In this document: positions 1-8,935 of the stretch, one piece after another
Layout: each line of letters starts with the position of its first letter
Position numbering within the stretch: position 1 is the stretch's first letter
Assembly: GCF_009765785.1 (NCBI RefSeq)
Contig: NZ_LMUT01000012.1
Location: forward strand, 510,403 to 574,402
DNA: 64,000 bases
From: Granulicella sp. L46
GTDB taxonomy: Bacteria > Acidobacteriota > Terriglobia > Terriglobales > Acidobacteriaceae
Reading direction: 5' to 3'
Made by a program: the position numbers and the translations under genes
The notes under the pieces: model-generated
The model's input: the letters and a program-made list of their open reading frames with translations, nothing else
Told to the model about the DNA's origin: nothing
Database searches by the model: none

Positions 1-1
1 C

Positions 2-400
2 AAGTCCGACCAGTACCGCGCCGAACTGGAATCGCGCCAAGCTGAGCTGCGCCTCCAGCAACTCCGCAAACAAATTCGCATCGAAGTCCGCAACGCCCAA
101 TATTCTCTGGATCAAAGCCAGGCCCGAGTCCAATTCGCCACCAAGGCCCGCGACCTCGCACAGAAGACCTTCGATATCACCGGCAAGGAGCAATCGCTCG
201 GCGCAGGCTCGGCGCTCCAGACCCTCACCGCGCGTCACGACCTCGCCACCGCGGAGTCTGCGCTGGTAGCTGCAAGGACGGCATACCAGAAAGCACGCAT
301 CGAATTGGACCGCGCGGTCGGTAGAACGCTCGATGCGAATTCAATTTCGGTAGAATCAGCTCGTACCGGTGTGCAGTCCGTAACCTCGAAGCAGCCGTAG
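2..400 (+). CDS. TolC-family outer membrane efflux protein, C-terminal part
   Basis: Only the last 132 codons are present; the gene runs in from the left edge. The reading frame is open from base 2 to the TAG at 398-400. The protein is a long Gln/Arg/Ala-rich helix, with stretches such as AELESRQAELRLQQLRKQ and AQYSLDQSQARV, then a loop (GAGSALQTLTARHDLATAE) and a second helix, which is the periplasmic hairpin repeat of TolC/OprM-type channels. Such proteins form the outer membrane exit duct of tripartite efflux pumps or type I secretion systems. The response regulator gene starts 7 bp downstream, so the efflux genes upstream of the window and the two-component pair are probably co-transcribed. 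The family call is fairly safe; the substrate cannot be told. Confidence 0.75.
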   Translation, partial: KSDQYRAELESRQAELRLQQLRKQIRIEVRNAQYSLDQSQARVQFATKARDLAQKTFDITGKEQSLGAGSALQTLTARHDLATAESALVAARTAYQKARIELDRAVGRTLDANSISVESARTGVQSVTSKQP

Positions 401-407
401 CCAAACT

Positions 408-1823
408 ATGCCGGAAGAAACAGTCCTTCATCCCGCTGCACCGATCCAGTCCGCTGCGGCGGACACCGGCGGACCTCGCCGCCTGCTCATCGGCGATGAC
501 CAGCTGCACATTCTCGAAGCGTTGGAGATACTGCTTCTTCCCGAAGGATATCGCCTCTCGACAGCGCGCACGCCGGCCCTGGTCCTCGACTGCTTTGCGC
601 ATCAAGAGTTCGACGGCGTGTTGCTCGACCTGAACTACACCCGAGACACTACCTCCGGTCTTGAGGGCCTCGACCTGGTTGCGGCCATCCGAGAACGTGA
701 TGCTCTGATCCCGATCATCGTCATGACCGCCTATGCGAACGTAGATCTTGCCGTAGAGGCCATGCGCCGCGGTGCCAATGACTTCGTTCAAAAGCCTTGG
801 GACAACCCGCGCCTGCTCACTGTCCTGCGCAATCAACTCGAATTGCATCGTGCGCTCAAGCGGACGCAATGGCTCGAAGCCGAAAACCGCATCCTCCGTG
901 CCGAAGGCGCACCCGACTTCATCGCTACTGCGCCTTCCATGTATCCGGTCGTTGCCTTGATGGGACGAGTCGGTCCGTCGGACGCGAACATCCTCATTAC
1001 GGGAGAGCACGGCACCGGCAAAGAGGTCGTCGCCCAAACCCTCCATCGCCTCTCTCATCGTGCCCAAAGAAACATCGTCGCCGTCAACACCGGCGCGCTC
1101 TCCGAAGGCACCTTTGAAAGTGAACTTTTCGGCCACGTGAAGGGCGCGTTCACCGACGCCCGCGTCGATCGCATCGGCCGCTTCGAGTTGGCCAACGGCG
1201 GCACGCTCTTCCTCGATGAGATTGCCAACATCCCCATTCGCCAGCAAGCCAAACTGCTCCGGGTGCTTGAAACAGGGGAGCTCGAGCGCGTTGGATCCTC
1301 GACCACTCGTACGGTCGACGTGCGTATGCTATCCGCCACCAATGCCAACCTGCACGTCGAGGCAAGCGCCGGCCGTTTCCGCGAAGATCTCCTCTTTCGC
1401 CTCAATACTGTCGAGATCAGGTTGCCCGCACTGCGTGAGCGGCGCGAAGACATCCCCACTCTGGCGGCGCACTTTCTCTCTCGCTACGCCGCACGCTACC
1501 GCCGTCCGATCGAAGGCTTCGATGCGCCCGCCATGCAGGCTCTGCTCTCCTATGCCTGGCCAGGCAATGTCCGCGAACTTGATCACACCATGGAGCGTGC
1601 TGTTCTCATGGCTGGGAACTCCCGGATTCACATCGCAGATCTCGGTTTGAATACGCAGCGAACTTCGCCCCAAAGCCTCGATGACCTTAGCCTCGAAGCC
1701 GTCGAATCCATTCTTATCCAAAAGGCGCTCAGCCGCTCTCAAGGAAACGTGACCCAGGCCGCCGAAGCTCTCGGCCTCAGTCGCGGTGCACTCTATCGTC
1801 GGATGGAGAAGTATGGGCTCTAG
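408..1823 (+). CDS. NtrC-family sigma-54 dependent response regulator
   Basis: This 471-residue protein has the full NtrC layout: a receiver domain (about 24-140, phospho-acceptor D74 in LLDLNY, conserved Lys in VQKPW), an AAA+ domain (Walker A GEHGTGKE around 199-206, Walker B GGTLFLDE) and a C-terminal Fis-type helix-turn-helix (QGNVTQAAEALGLSRGALYR). It should activate sigma-54 promoters when phosphorylated. The sigma-54 contact loop reads GAFTDA (246-251) instead of the usual GAFTGA. It overlaps the following histidine kinase gene by 11 bp, which makes that kinase its likely partner, and sits 7 bp after a TolC gene, so it may control that efflux system. Confidence 0.93.
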   Translation: MPEETVLHPAAPIQSAAADTGGPRRLLIGDDQLHILEALEILLLPEGYRLSTARTPALVLDCFAHQEFDGVLLDLNYTRDTTSGLEGLDLVAAIRERDALIPIIVMTAYANVDLAVEAMRRGANDFVQKPWDNPRLLTVLRNQLELHRALKRTQWLEAENRILRAEGAPDFIATAPSMYPVVALMGRVGPSDANILITGEHGTGKEVVAQTLHRLSHRAQRNIVAVNTGALSEGTFESELFGHVKGAFTDARVDRIGRFELANGGTLFLDEIANIPIRQQAKLLRVLETGELERVGSSTTRTVDVRMLSATNANLHVEASAGRFREDLLFRLNTVEIRLPALRERREDIPTLAAHFLSRYAARYRRPIEGFDAPAMQALLSYAWPGNVRELDHTMERAVLMAGNSRIHIADLGLNTQRTSPQSLDDLSLEAVESILIQKALSRSQGNVTQAAEALGLSRGALYRRMEKYGL

Positions 1824-3216
1824 GCCGGAGCCCGCCGTCCAGCGTCAGCGGCTCTCGCTCGGCCCAACCCGACGTCGCCTCAAGTACGAGCACCGCATTC
1901 GCCTCTGGCTCACCGCCTTCACGCTGCCCATGATCGTCGGCGCCGCTCTACTTGCCTACCAACAAAGCCAGTCGCCACTAATATCCATTGCCGCGGCCGC
2001 TTCGGCCGCAACCATCTGCGCAATTGCTTGTGCCTATTTCTTTGAACAGCTCATTCGCCCCCTGCAGACTCTTTCGAACGTCGTCGCTGCTCTGCGCGAG
2101 GATGACTTCTCCTTTCGCGCCCGCGGAGCCAGCCGCGGAGACTCTCTGGGAGATCTAGCACTGGAGATCAATGCGCTCGCGAGCACGCTGCAGAGTCAAC
2201 GCTCCGCCGCACGCGACGCGCTCACCCTCGTAGAGCGGGTCATGACCTCCATGCAGTCGCCCGTGCTGGCCTTTGATTCAGCCGGGCGTCTGCGCCTCCT
2301 CAATCCCGCAGCACAGCAGGCCTTTCATCTCGAACGTCAGCGAAGCATCGGCATTTCGGCAAACCAATTGCAGCTCGACACCCTGCTCGCTACCGAGGAC
2401 GAAGGCCTTTACGCTGGTGCCAACCCTCTCGTCGAGCACGCATCTGTTGCCGTCCGCTGGTCCGTCCGACGCACCACTTTTCGCCTCCAGGGCGTACCCC
2501 ACACGCTCTTTGTCCTCTCAGACGTCGCAGCAGCGCTTCGCGAAGAGGAACGCATTGCCTGGCACCGTCTTATACGCGTGCTCAGCCACGAGATCAACAA
2601 CTCGCTCACTCCTATCAAGTCCATTGCGGGAAGTTTGCGCACACGGCTCACTGCCCCTCACAACCCGGGCGCTAACGATGACATGTATCGCGGTCTAACC
2701 GTGATTGAGGAGCGTGCTGCCTCTCTCAATCGCTTCCTCCAGGCCTACCAGCAGCTCATGCGTTTACCTGCGCCCCACATTCAATTGCTCTCGCTCACTC
2801 CATTGCTCGAACAGGTCACCCACCTTGAAACCCGCCTCCCCATCGCCCTCCATCCCGGCCCACCCATTCACCTCCGTGCCGATGCCGACCAACTCCAGCA
2901 ACTGCTCATCAACCTCATTCGCAATGCCGTCGAAGCAGCTCTCAGTTCCACCGCTGGAGCCCGCCCCGAGGTCTCAGTCGCCTGGAGCACCAACCCCACC
3001 TCCGCAGTCGTTCAGGTTCGCGACAACGGTATGGGGCTCATGAATCCGGCCAATCTTTTCGTCCCCTTTTACACTACAAAGCCGGAGGGCAGCGGCATCG
3101 GCCTCGTCCTCGCACAGCAAATCGCGACCGCGCACAAGGGCTCCGTAACGCTCTACAACAACCCCGACGCGGCAGGGTGCATCGCCGAACTCCGACTTCC
3201 CTTGGAGCAATCGTGA
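1813..3216 (+). CDS. NtrY-like membrane histidine kinase
   Basis: The protein of 467 residues has two N-terminal membrane segments (about 32-49 and 56-76), a HAMP-like linker, a PAS-like region (about 140-240), and a kinase core with the H-box RVLSHEINNSLTPIKSI (phospho-acceptor His near 259), N-box LINLIRNAVEAAL, G1 box VRDNGMGL and a G2 box GSGIGLVLAQQIA. This is the architecture of NtrY-type kinases that pair with NtrC regulators. I start it at ATG 1813, preceded by GGAG at 1805-1808, inside the end of the regulator gene; a longer frame opens at 1786 but would overlap more and lacks a ribosome site. The signal sensed is unknown. Confidence 0.9.
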   Translation: MGSRPEPAVQRQRLSLGPTRRRLKYEHRIRLWLTAFTLPMIVGAALLAYQQSQSPLISIAAAASAATICAIACAYFFEQLIRPLQTLSNVVAALREDDFSFRARGASRGDSLGDLALEINALASTLQSQRSAARDALTLVERVMTSMQSPVLAFDSAGRLRLLNPAAQQAFHLERQRSIGISANQLQLDTLLATEDEGLYAGANPLVEHASVAVRWSVRRTTFRLQGVPHTLFVLSDVAAALREEERIAWHRLIRVLSHEINNSLTPIKSIAGSLRTRLTAPHNPGANDDMYRGLTVIEERAASLNRFLQAYQQLMRLPAPHIQLLSLTPLLEQVTHLETRLPIALHPGPPIHLRADADQLQQLLINLIRNAVEAALSSTAGARPEVSVAWSTNPTSAVVQVRDNGMGLMNPANLFVPFYTTKPEGSGIGLVLAQQIATAHKGSVTLYNNPDAAGCIAELRLPLEQS

Positions 3217-3248
3217 TGACATGTTGGCCTGCTCGCTAACCTTGATTG

Positions 3249-5903
3249 CTAACACTCCCGCAAGAGCCGCGCCGGATCGATCGCGAGAGCGCGACGCGCC
3301 GGGATCCATGTACCAATGAGACCAAGCATCATCATGACGAGGGCGACGCAGGCGAGCAACAGCGGATCACTCGTGCTTGGGAAGGAAATGAGGTGTGCGA
3401 GGAGGCGCGCAGCCAACAAGCCGCCGATGAGACCGGCGCACGCTCCAATGATCAGGATGAGGACGGGGCGGCTAAGCGTGGAGCGCATGACCTGCATGCG
3501 CTGAGCGCCGAGGGCCATTCGGATGCCTTGCTCCTTCATGCGTTTAGAGACGGAGTACGACGCCATACCGAAGATGCCGGTGACCGCGAGTATGGCGGCA
3601 ATCAGCCCCATGACGCCCAGAACAAGCGTGGCGGTGCGAACTGGCATCATGGACCGATCGATGGCGTCGCTCCATGTGAGGATGGAGAACGGCGCGGTCG
3701 TTACGACCTGCGAGAGCGAGCGGCGCAGAGCGCCAGCAATTTGGTCTGGAGGCAATTGCGAGCGAACAAGAACGGTTACGGGACCAGAGACCATATACTG
3801 CCCGATGCCCTGCGCATAGGCCATGAAGATCGCGGGTTGCGGATTCTCGCCTGGATCCATGTATTTTCCGTCTTCGACAACGCCGATGATCTCCAGTCTG
3901 ACCGGGTCGAAAAGCTTGAACCGCTTTCCGAGAACATGGGTCGTGCCAAACATGCGCCGGGCAAAGGTCTCATTGACAAGGGCGACGGTCGGCGAGCCCG
4001 GCTTGTCCTCTGGTGTGATGTCGCGCCCGGATTCGAGGTGCGTCCCGGCAACCTGAAAATACCCTGGAGAAACAGAATAGGTGATCGAGTCGAAGGCTGC
4101 GTTAGCCGGCACAAACTGCGTTGTGTCCCATGAATAGGTTGTCCATCCCCAGACGCCCAGGAATGGAGCGTAATCCGAAGTCGCGGCTGCGGTCACTCCA
4201 GGTATCGCCCCGGCCGTGTCCAGCAGCCGTTTCTGGACAATTCGAGCTTGAGGATCGGGAACGCCGGCCATCTTCAGATCGACCTGGGCGAGCGTTACCC
4301 CCTTGGTTGAGATACCCAGCGGCGCGCGCAGCCGCTGGATCATGCCACGCACGGCAACCAGCGAACTGGTGACAAGAAGAGTGCAGACAGCGACCTGGAC
4401 CAGCAGCAGAGCGTCACGCATGGCAAAGCGACGAAAGGACCCGGCGGCGACATAATTGCTCTTGATCGCCTGAACGACATCTGTCTTCCACACCTGCCGT
4501 GCCGGAAGGAGGGCGAACACGATTCCACTTCCTATGGAGAGAACGATGGCGACGATATAGACGCGCACATCCGGAGCGATGAGGAATTTGCTGGGGAAAT
4601 CGCCAGGCCGCCAGTGACTGAGGACGCCAAGCACCAGACGGGCGAAGAAGGTTCCGACAATGCCGCCAACGAGTGAAACGAGGATGGCTTCGGTCAGCAA
4701 CTGACGCGCGACAGCCAATCGGCTGGAGCCGATAGCTAGACGGATAGCAAGCTCGCTGCTACGGTCCGCGGCACGTGCCGCGAAGATGCTGGCGAGATTA
4801 GCGCATGCGGCGAGCAGGACCAGCAACGCCAGGACTGTCATGCCGAGCAGTGCTTTTCTGATTGGATCATCACTGTTGCCAGAGGGTCCTGGTTTGCGTG
4901 TGGTGAGTGTGAGCCCTTGGTCTTCCGGGTACTCTCTTGCCATCTGCCTCGCAATCGCTCCGATGTCTTGCGAGGCTTGCTGCTGTGTGACACCCGGCTT
5001 GAGCCGGCCGAGGAGGGTGAACTCGCGGTGACTGCGCCAATCAAAGTCGTCCCAACCCGTCACCTGCTGGGCGTTCACCGCAGGAATCCAATAGTCCGGC
5101 CAGAAGAAGAAATCGGTGCCGTGAAAGTTCTTCGGCGCAACGCCAATGACGGTAAGGGGCTGCTGATTGAGAAAAGCAACCTTGCCGATTAAGTGCGGGC
5201 TTGCGGCAAAATGACTCTGCCAGAAGTCGTAGCTGAGAACAATGTATGGCGCCGAGGCGAGGCCGTGTTCATCCGAAGCATGAAAGAAGCGACCGAGTGC
5301 GGGTTGCAGGCCGAGCACATCGAAGTAGTTGCCGGATGCGGCATTGCCCCAGCTTTGAGATAGGGACTTGTCGATGTCCATGCTGACGTGAATGATCTTG
5401 TAGGCAAGTATCCCGCTAAAGGATCGGTTGCGGTCCTGGTAGTCGCGATAGTCGGGATAGGACTGCGAGGCACCTCTGTTTCCTTCACCCGCAATCTGGA
5501 CGAGATTATCGGGCTGAGGTACATTCAACGGCCGAAGCAGGATGCCATTCAGCACACTGAAGACGACGACATTGGCACCGATTCCGACTGCGAGCGTGAG
5601 GATGGCAGTGAGAGCGAATCCCGGTGAATGGAGTAGCTTACGAAAAGCGAAGCGGATGTCACGCGCGATCTCTTCGAGCCAAGGCAATCCTCGCTGTACG
5701 CGATAGCTCTCGCGAACCTGGGTGACACCGCCGACCGCGCGCAGAGCTGCTATCCGCGCCTGCTGCTCGGTCATGCCGTTTGCTCGATGTTCTTCCATCG
5801 CCAGTTCGATGTGCGCGCGTAGCTCTTCATCGAGATCGGCATCGAGCTGCCTCTTGCGGAAGACCGCCGAGCAGCGACTTAACAAGACGCGAATCCAACT
5901 CAT
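3249..5903 (-). CDS. ADOP/MacB-type ABC permease
   Basis: This 884-residue protein belongs to the acidobacterial duplicated orphan permease (ADOP) type. It has an N-terminal soluble region with a DLDEELRAHIELAMEE helix, then the first membrane segment (GFALTAILTLAVGIGANVVV), a MacB-like periplasmic domain, three membrane segments of an FtsX unit, a second periplasmic domain and a second FtsX unit near the C terminus (LVLGVMGLIAAILAVTGIFG, followed by RMKEQGIRMALGA). Two FtsX units in one chain are typical of ADOPs, which lack their own ATPase gene. The start lies 9 bp after the padR stop, so the two form an operon. The substrate is unknown; efflux of amphiphilic compounds or lipoprotein handling are possibilities. 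Confidence 0.92.
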   Translation of the reverse strand: MSWIRVLLSRCSAVFRKRQLDADLDEELRAHIELAMEEHRANGMTEQQARIAALRAVGGVTQVRESYRVQRGLPWLEEIARDIRFAFRKLLHSPGFALTAILTLAVGIGANVVVFSVLNGILLRPLNVPQPDNLVQIAGEGNRGASQSYPDYRDYQDRNRSFSGILAYKIIHVSMDIDKSLSQSWGNAASGNYFDVLGLQPALGRFFHASDEHGLASAPYIVLSYDFWQSHFAASPHLIGKVAFLNQQPLTVIGVAPKNFHGTDFFFWPDYWIPAVNAQQVTGWDDFDWRSHREFTLLGRLKPGVTQQQASQDIGAIARQMAREYPEDQGLTLTTRKPGPSGNSDDPIRKALLGMTVLALLVLLAACANLASIFAARAADRSSELAIRLAIGSSRLAVARQLLTEAILVSLVGGIVGTFFARLVLGVLSHWRPGDFPSKFLIAPDVRVYIVAIVLSIGSGIVFALLPARQVWKTDVVQAIKSNYVAAGSFRRFAMRDALLLVQVAVCTLLVTSSLVAVRGMIQRLRAPLGISTKGVTLAQVDLKMAGVPDPQARIVQKRLLDTAGAIPGVTAAATSDYAPFLGVWGWTTYSWDTTQFVPANAAFDSITYSVSPGYFQVAGTHLESGRDITPEDKPGSPTVALVNETFARRMFGTTHVLGKRFKLFDPVRLEIIGVVEDGKYMDPGENPQPAIFMAYAQGIGQYMVSGPVTVLVRSQLPPDQIAGALRRSLSQVVTTAPFSILTWSDAIDRSMMPVRTATLVLGVMGLIAAILAVTGIFGMASYSVSKRMKEQGIRMALGAQRMQVMRSTLSRPVLILIIGACAGLIGGLLAARLLAHLISFPSTSDPLLLACVALVMMMLGLIGTWIPARRALAIDPARLLREC

Positions 5904-5912
5904 AGGCGGCTC

Positions 5913-6251
5913 CTAATTAAATGGTGCAAGAAAGCGCGCCATGGTGGCGGCGACGCGCTCCCAGTTCTCAGTTTGCTGCGTTATCTGCTTTCGTCCGCTA
6001 CGTGTCAGCGAGTAGAACCTGGCTCGACGACCCGTTTCCGATGTGCCCCACGCGGCCTTTACCCATGCTCGCTGTTCCAGGCGAAGGAGAGCCGGATAGA
6101 TAGTCCCCTGGTTGAGGCTGACGGAGTTCTCACTGACCTGTTCAATGCGCCGCGCTATGCCATAGCCGTGCATCGGGCCCATCGACTCAAGCGTCTTTAG
6201 CACCATCAGATCAAGCGTTCCCTGTAATACATCTGATTTGCTTTCTGGCAC
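5913..6251 (-). CDS. PadR-family transcriptional regulator
   Basis: At 112 residues this is a typical short PadR protein: a winged helix with LQGTLDLMVLKTLESMGPMHGYGIARRI, the wing region NQGTIYPALLRLEQRAWV and a short C-terminal dimerisation helix (ITQQTENWERVAATMARFL). PadR repressors usually respond to small hydrophobic ligands and control the transporter gene beside them. Here it is the first gene of a two-gene operon with the ADOP permease, as often seen in Acidobacteria. A perfect inverted repeat 24-49 bp before its start is a likely autoregulatory operator. Confidence 0.93.
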   Translation of the reverse strand: MPESKSDVLQGTLDLMVLKTLESMGPMHGYGIARRIEQVSENSVSLNQGTIYPALLRLEQRAWVKAAWGTSETGRRARFYSLTRSGRKQITQQTENWERVAATMARFLAPFN

Positions 6252-6274
6252 GCCTTTTCTCCTGTTGGTTGTCC

Positions 6275-6300
6275 GCCTATAGGATGGGCGCGCTATAGGC
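6275..6300. promoter_or_regulatory. Inverted repeat, likely PadR operator
   Basis: GCCTATAG (6275-6282) and CTATAGGC (6293-6300) form a perfect 8-bp inverted repeat with a 10-bp gap, centred about 36 bp before the padR start codon. Each arm contains the 6-bp palindrome CTATAG. Position and symmetry fit an operator for the PadR dimer; binding is inferred. Confidence 0.55.
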
Positions 6301-6301
6301 C

Positions 6302-6914
6302 GAATGTCAACAGGTAAGGGATTAATATCTCCGTCTTTGTTTGAACCTCAATTTTTGATATCAGGCCGATGCGCTCATTGAACCCTAAAACGAGGAGCCT
6401 CCATGTTGTTCGGGGGAATTTAGGGCAACTCAGAAGCTCTCTCGTTTGGGCTTGCCAAACGCTCAACCATTGCGAGTAATACGATGCTCTAGATCGGGAG
6501 TGTCAAGTGTCCGAGCGTCCCAAGATGTGAGTAACACGGAGCGCTAGCTTGGCGGTTGCGGCAGGGGAAGGCCCTCGAGCGAGCCTTCAACTATACGTTC
6601 AGGTGGGTTTCGGGTTACAAGCCGGGGTGCTTAGCCCGGTTTCGGGTTACGCATCTAGGTCTACAGCAACGTGTCGCTTCATTCTTCGACGAGCCAAACA
6701 ATAAGGGAGCTTGACCGAAGAACGAGCGGCCTAACCAAGGAAATCCGATCTGGAGTTGTTCTTGGCCCTCTTATGCGGCTTGCCAGCACTTCGCTGTCGC
6801 TGGAACATTCGCGGATGGACCAATGACCCGACGAACGCTGGCGCTCCGTGTTACGACGGATACTTCCCTGCTTACCCCTCGTGATAAAGTTAAACGGTTG
6901 CCCCGCGTTCGAGT
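6302..6914. other. Gene-poor stretch before tRNA-Ser
   Basis: No convincing gene was found here. The only long open frame (minus strand, entering from 7248) crosses the tRNA gene and has no recognisable domain. The stretch holds two direct repeats: GGTTTCGGGTTAC at 6606-6618 and 6638-6650, and a 19-bp element at 6474-6492 repeated with four mismatches at 6529-6547. It may be decayed DNA next to a tRNA, but no integrase or attachment site could be identified. Confidence 0.5.
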
Positions 6915-7002
6915 GGAGAGATGGCCGAGTGGCTGAAGGCGCACGCTTGGAAAGCGTGTTTACCGCAAGGTAACGTGGGTTCGAATCCCACTCTCTCCGC
7001 CA
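6915..7002 (+). tRNA. tRNA-Ser (anticodon GGA)
   Basis: An 88-nt cloverleaf with a long variable arm: acceptor GGAGAGA (6915-6921) pairs with TCTCTCC (6992-6998), followed by discriminator G and an encoded CCA (7000-7002). The anticodon stem CACGC/GCGTG encloses the loop TTGGAAA with anticodon GGA, reading UCC and UCU serine codons. The variable arm (TTTACCGCAAGGTAAC) and the T loop TTCGAATC are intact. Confidence 0.97.
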
Positions 7003-7369
7003 TTTTAGAATCAATGGTTTGCATGGAGAGCGGCACCATCCCGGTTCTAATCCGTTGCCAACGCTGCCTTGGAGTACGTCTTTCTCAAGCGCCCCGGTTC
7101 CCTGCCGTGCTCGAGGCCCGATAAAAAAGTTCTGCCGCCTGCCTAATAAAGGGCCGGGGCGTTTGTGTAACCATCGCCATCGGGTCAGCTTCATCCTGCT
7201 GAAGCGCTTCCGCCTATCCCCACACAGCACTGGAACCCGAGATGTCACGCGCGCCCATTCGGGCGCGATGAGCGCGTTTGTTATCGCAAGTTAAGAGCAA
7301 TTAGCGAATGCCTATGCTCATTCTATTGCACTTAAGAGTGTATGATGGCTTTTCCGGGAGATCGACGGG
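7003..7369. other. Intergenic stretch after tRNA-Ser
   Basis: No gene was found. About 40 bases after the tRNA there is a T-arm-like GGTTCTAATCC (about 7042-7052) flanked by bases that only partly pair, perhaps a decayed tRNA fragment. A perfect 7-bp hairpin, CGCGCCC-ATTC-GGGCGCG, lies at 7250-7267 but has no T-run after it. The rest presumably holds the promoter of the kinase gene at 7370. Confidence 0.4.
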
Positions 7370-8893
7370 ATGAAAAATGCCAGTGTTGCGGCGCAACTCG
7401 AAGCCGTTGTTGCTCCAACCAAGACTACGATCCGGCCTCAGATAACTACGCCGAATGGAGACGAGATTCTGAGTGAGAGCGAAGCGCGGTTTCGCTGGTT
7501 GGCGGATGCTGCTCCGGTGCTGATCTGGGGGTCCGGCGTCGACAAACTGTACACCTACTTCAATAGGCCCTGGCTGGAATTCACGGGACGAGCCTTGGAC
7601 CTCGAGCTTGGAGAGGGCTGGGCAGAAGGTGTTCATCCGGAGGATTTGCGACAGTGCCTGAATACCTACACGCAATCCTTCGATCGGCGAGAGAAATTCA
7701 GGGTGGAATACCGGCTACGGAGGTACGACGGCGAGTATCGATGGATTTTGGACATCGGAGTGCCGAGGTTTGATCAGGATGATTCCTTTGTCGGTTATAT
7801 GGGGATTGCTGTCGATGTGACCGATCGCAAGTTAGTAGAGGAAACACTGCGGGGGAGCGAGGCGCGGTATCTGGAGTTGGCCGAACAGAGCCGCTCGACC
7901 CACTGGGAAGTGGACCCGCAGGGTCTTTTCATCTATGTCAGCAATGTCTCCCAGGCCACCTGGGGTTATCCCCCGGAGGAAATCATTGGCCAGATGCACT
8001 TTTACGACCTCCATCCCGAAGAAGGACGCGATGCGTTCAAGGCGGCGAACTTCGCAATCATGGAACAGAAGCAAAGGTTCCAGGACGTAGTCCACGCCGT
8101 GAAAAGAAAGGATGGCCGCCTCGCTTGGGGCTCCGTCAACGGCATCCCCGTTCTGAATGCCGACGGAACCCTGCGGTGTTATCGAGGTAGTTGCACTGAC
8201 ATCACCGAGCGCAAGCTGGCGGAAGAGGCGCTTTCCAGCGTAAGCCGGAAGCTAATCGAAGCACACGAACAGGAACGTACTCGGATTGGGAGAGAATTGC
8301 ATGACGACATCGTCCAAAGACTCGCGATGTTGGTGGTACAGCTCGACAGAATTCAACAGCATATTCCCGATCCGGCATCTGAATTCGGTAGGCAAATCGG
8401 CGATCTTAGAGGCCAAGCTTCCGAAATAACGAACGATGTTCAATCGTTGTCCCACGAATTGCACTCTTCGAAACACGAGTATCTAGGGATCGTTGGAGCG
8501 ACCAGAAATTTCTGCCGTGAGTTTGGTGAGCGTCAGAAGGTGGAGGTTGATTTTCAGAGCCATGATATTCCTGATACCTTACCAACCGACCTTTTTCTTC
8601 CATTGTTCCGAGTTTTACAAGAGGCCCTCAGTAATGCCAGCAAGCACAGTGGGGTAAGGAGCTTCGAAGTGAAACTGTTGGGGAGCCCGGAAGACATTCA
8701 GCTCACTGTCAGAGATCGCGGTGCGGGGTTTGATCCAGAAGCCGCAACGAAGTGCACCGGGCTTGGCCTCACGAGCATGAAGGAGCGTCTGAGACTCGTC
8801 GGTGGAGAACTTTCGATCAGGTCGCAACGCGAGCACGGCACTACCATCCACGCTCGTGTACCCCTCGGTCGGGATGCAATTCAAAGTGTGTGA
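7370..8893 (+). CDS. PAS-PAS sensor histidine kinase (HisKA_3 type)
   Basis: A 507-residue soluble kinase: two PAS domains (about 38-155 and 160-285, each ending in a PAC-like GYMGIAVDVTDRK or CYRGSCTDITERK), a HisKA_3 dimerisation/phosphotransfer domain (EQERTRIGRELHDDIVQRL, His near 310) and a HATPase domain (RVLQEALSNASKHS, RDRGAGFD, GLGLTSMKERL). This is the NarX/DegS class, which normally signals to LuxR-type regulators. There is no membrane segment, so it senses a cytoplasmic cue. The next gene encodes a paralogous kinase with the same catalytic core, suggesting duplication. No LuxR-type partner lies nearby. Confidence 0.92.
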   Translation: MKNASVAAQLEAVVAPTKTTIRPQITTPNGDEILSESEARFRWLADAAPVLIWGSGVDKLYTYFNRPWLEFTGRALDLELGEGWAEGVHPEDLRQCLNTYTQSFDRREKFRVEYRLRRYDGEYRWILDIGVPRFDQDDSFVGYMGIAVDVTDRKLVEETLRGSEARYLELAEQSRSTHWEVDPQGLFIYVSNVSQATWGYPPEEIIGQMHFYDLHPEEGRDAFKAANFAIMEQKQRFQDVVHAVKRKDGRLAWGSVNGIPVLNADGTLRCYRGSCTDITERKLAEEALSSVSRKLIEAHEQERTRIGRELHDDIVQRLAMLVVQLDRIQQHIPDPASEFGRQIGDLRGQASEITNDVQSLSHELHSSKHEYLGIVGATRNFCREFGERQKVEVDFQSHDIPDTLPTDLFLPLFRVLQEALSNASKHSGVRSFEVKLLGSPEDIQLTVRDRGAGFDPEAATKCTGLGLTSMKERLRLVGGELSIRSQREHGTTIHARVPLGRDAIQSV

Positions 8894-8935
8894 CTCGGTA
8901 ACTTATCTAGATTGGAAGTGTCTTTGCTTTAATCG

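Noticed and set aside
3246-4133. A 295-codon open frame antisense to the ADOP permease
   Set aside because: The permease reading is strongly supported; this product is highly charged and matches nothing.
6679-7248. A 189-codon minus-strand frame across tRNA-Ser
   Set aside because: It covers the tRNA gene and has no domain.
7250-7267. GC-rich hairpin as a terminator
   Set aside because: A perfect stem, but no T-run follows and it lies well after the tRNA.
6915-7369. tRNA-Ser as an active integration site
   Set aside because: No integrase gene and no second copy of the tRNA 3' end were found in the window.
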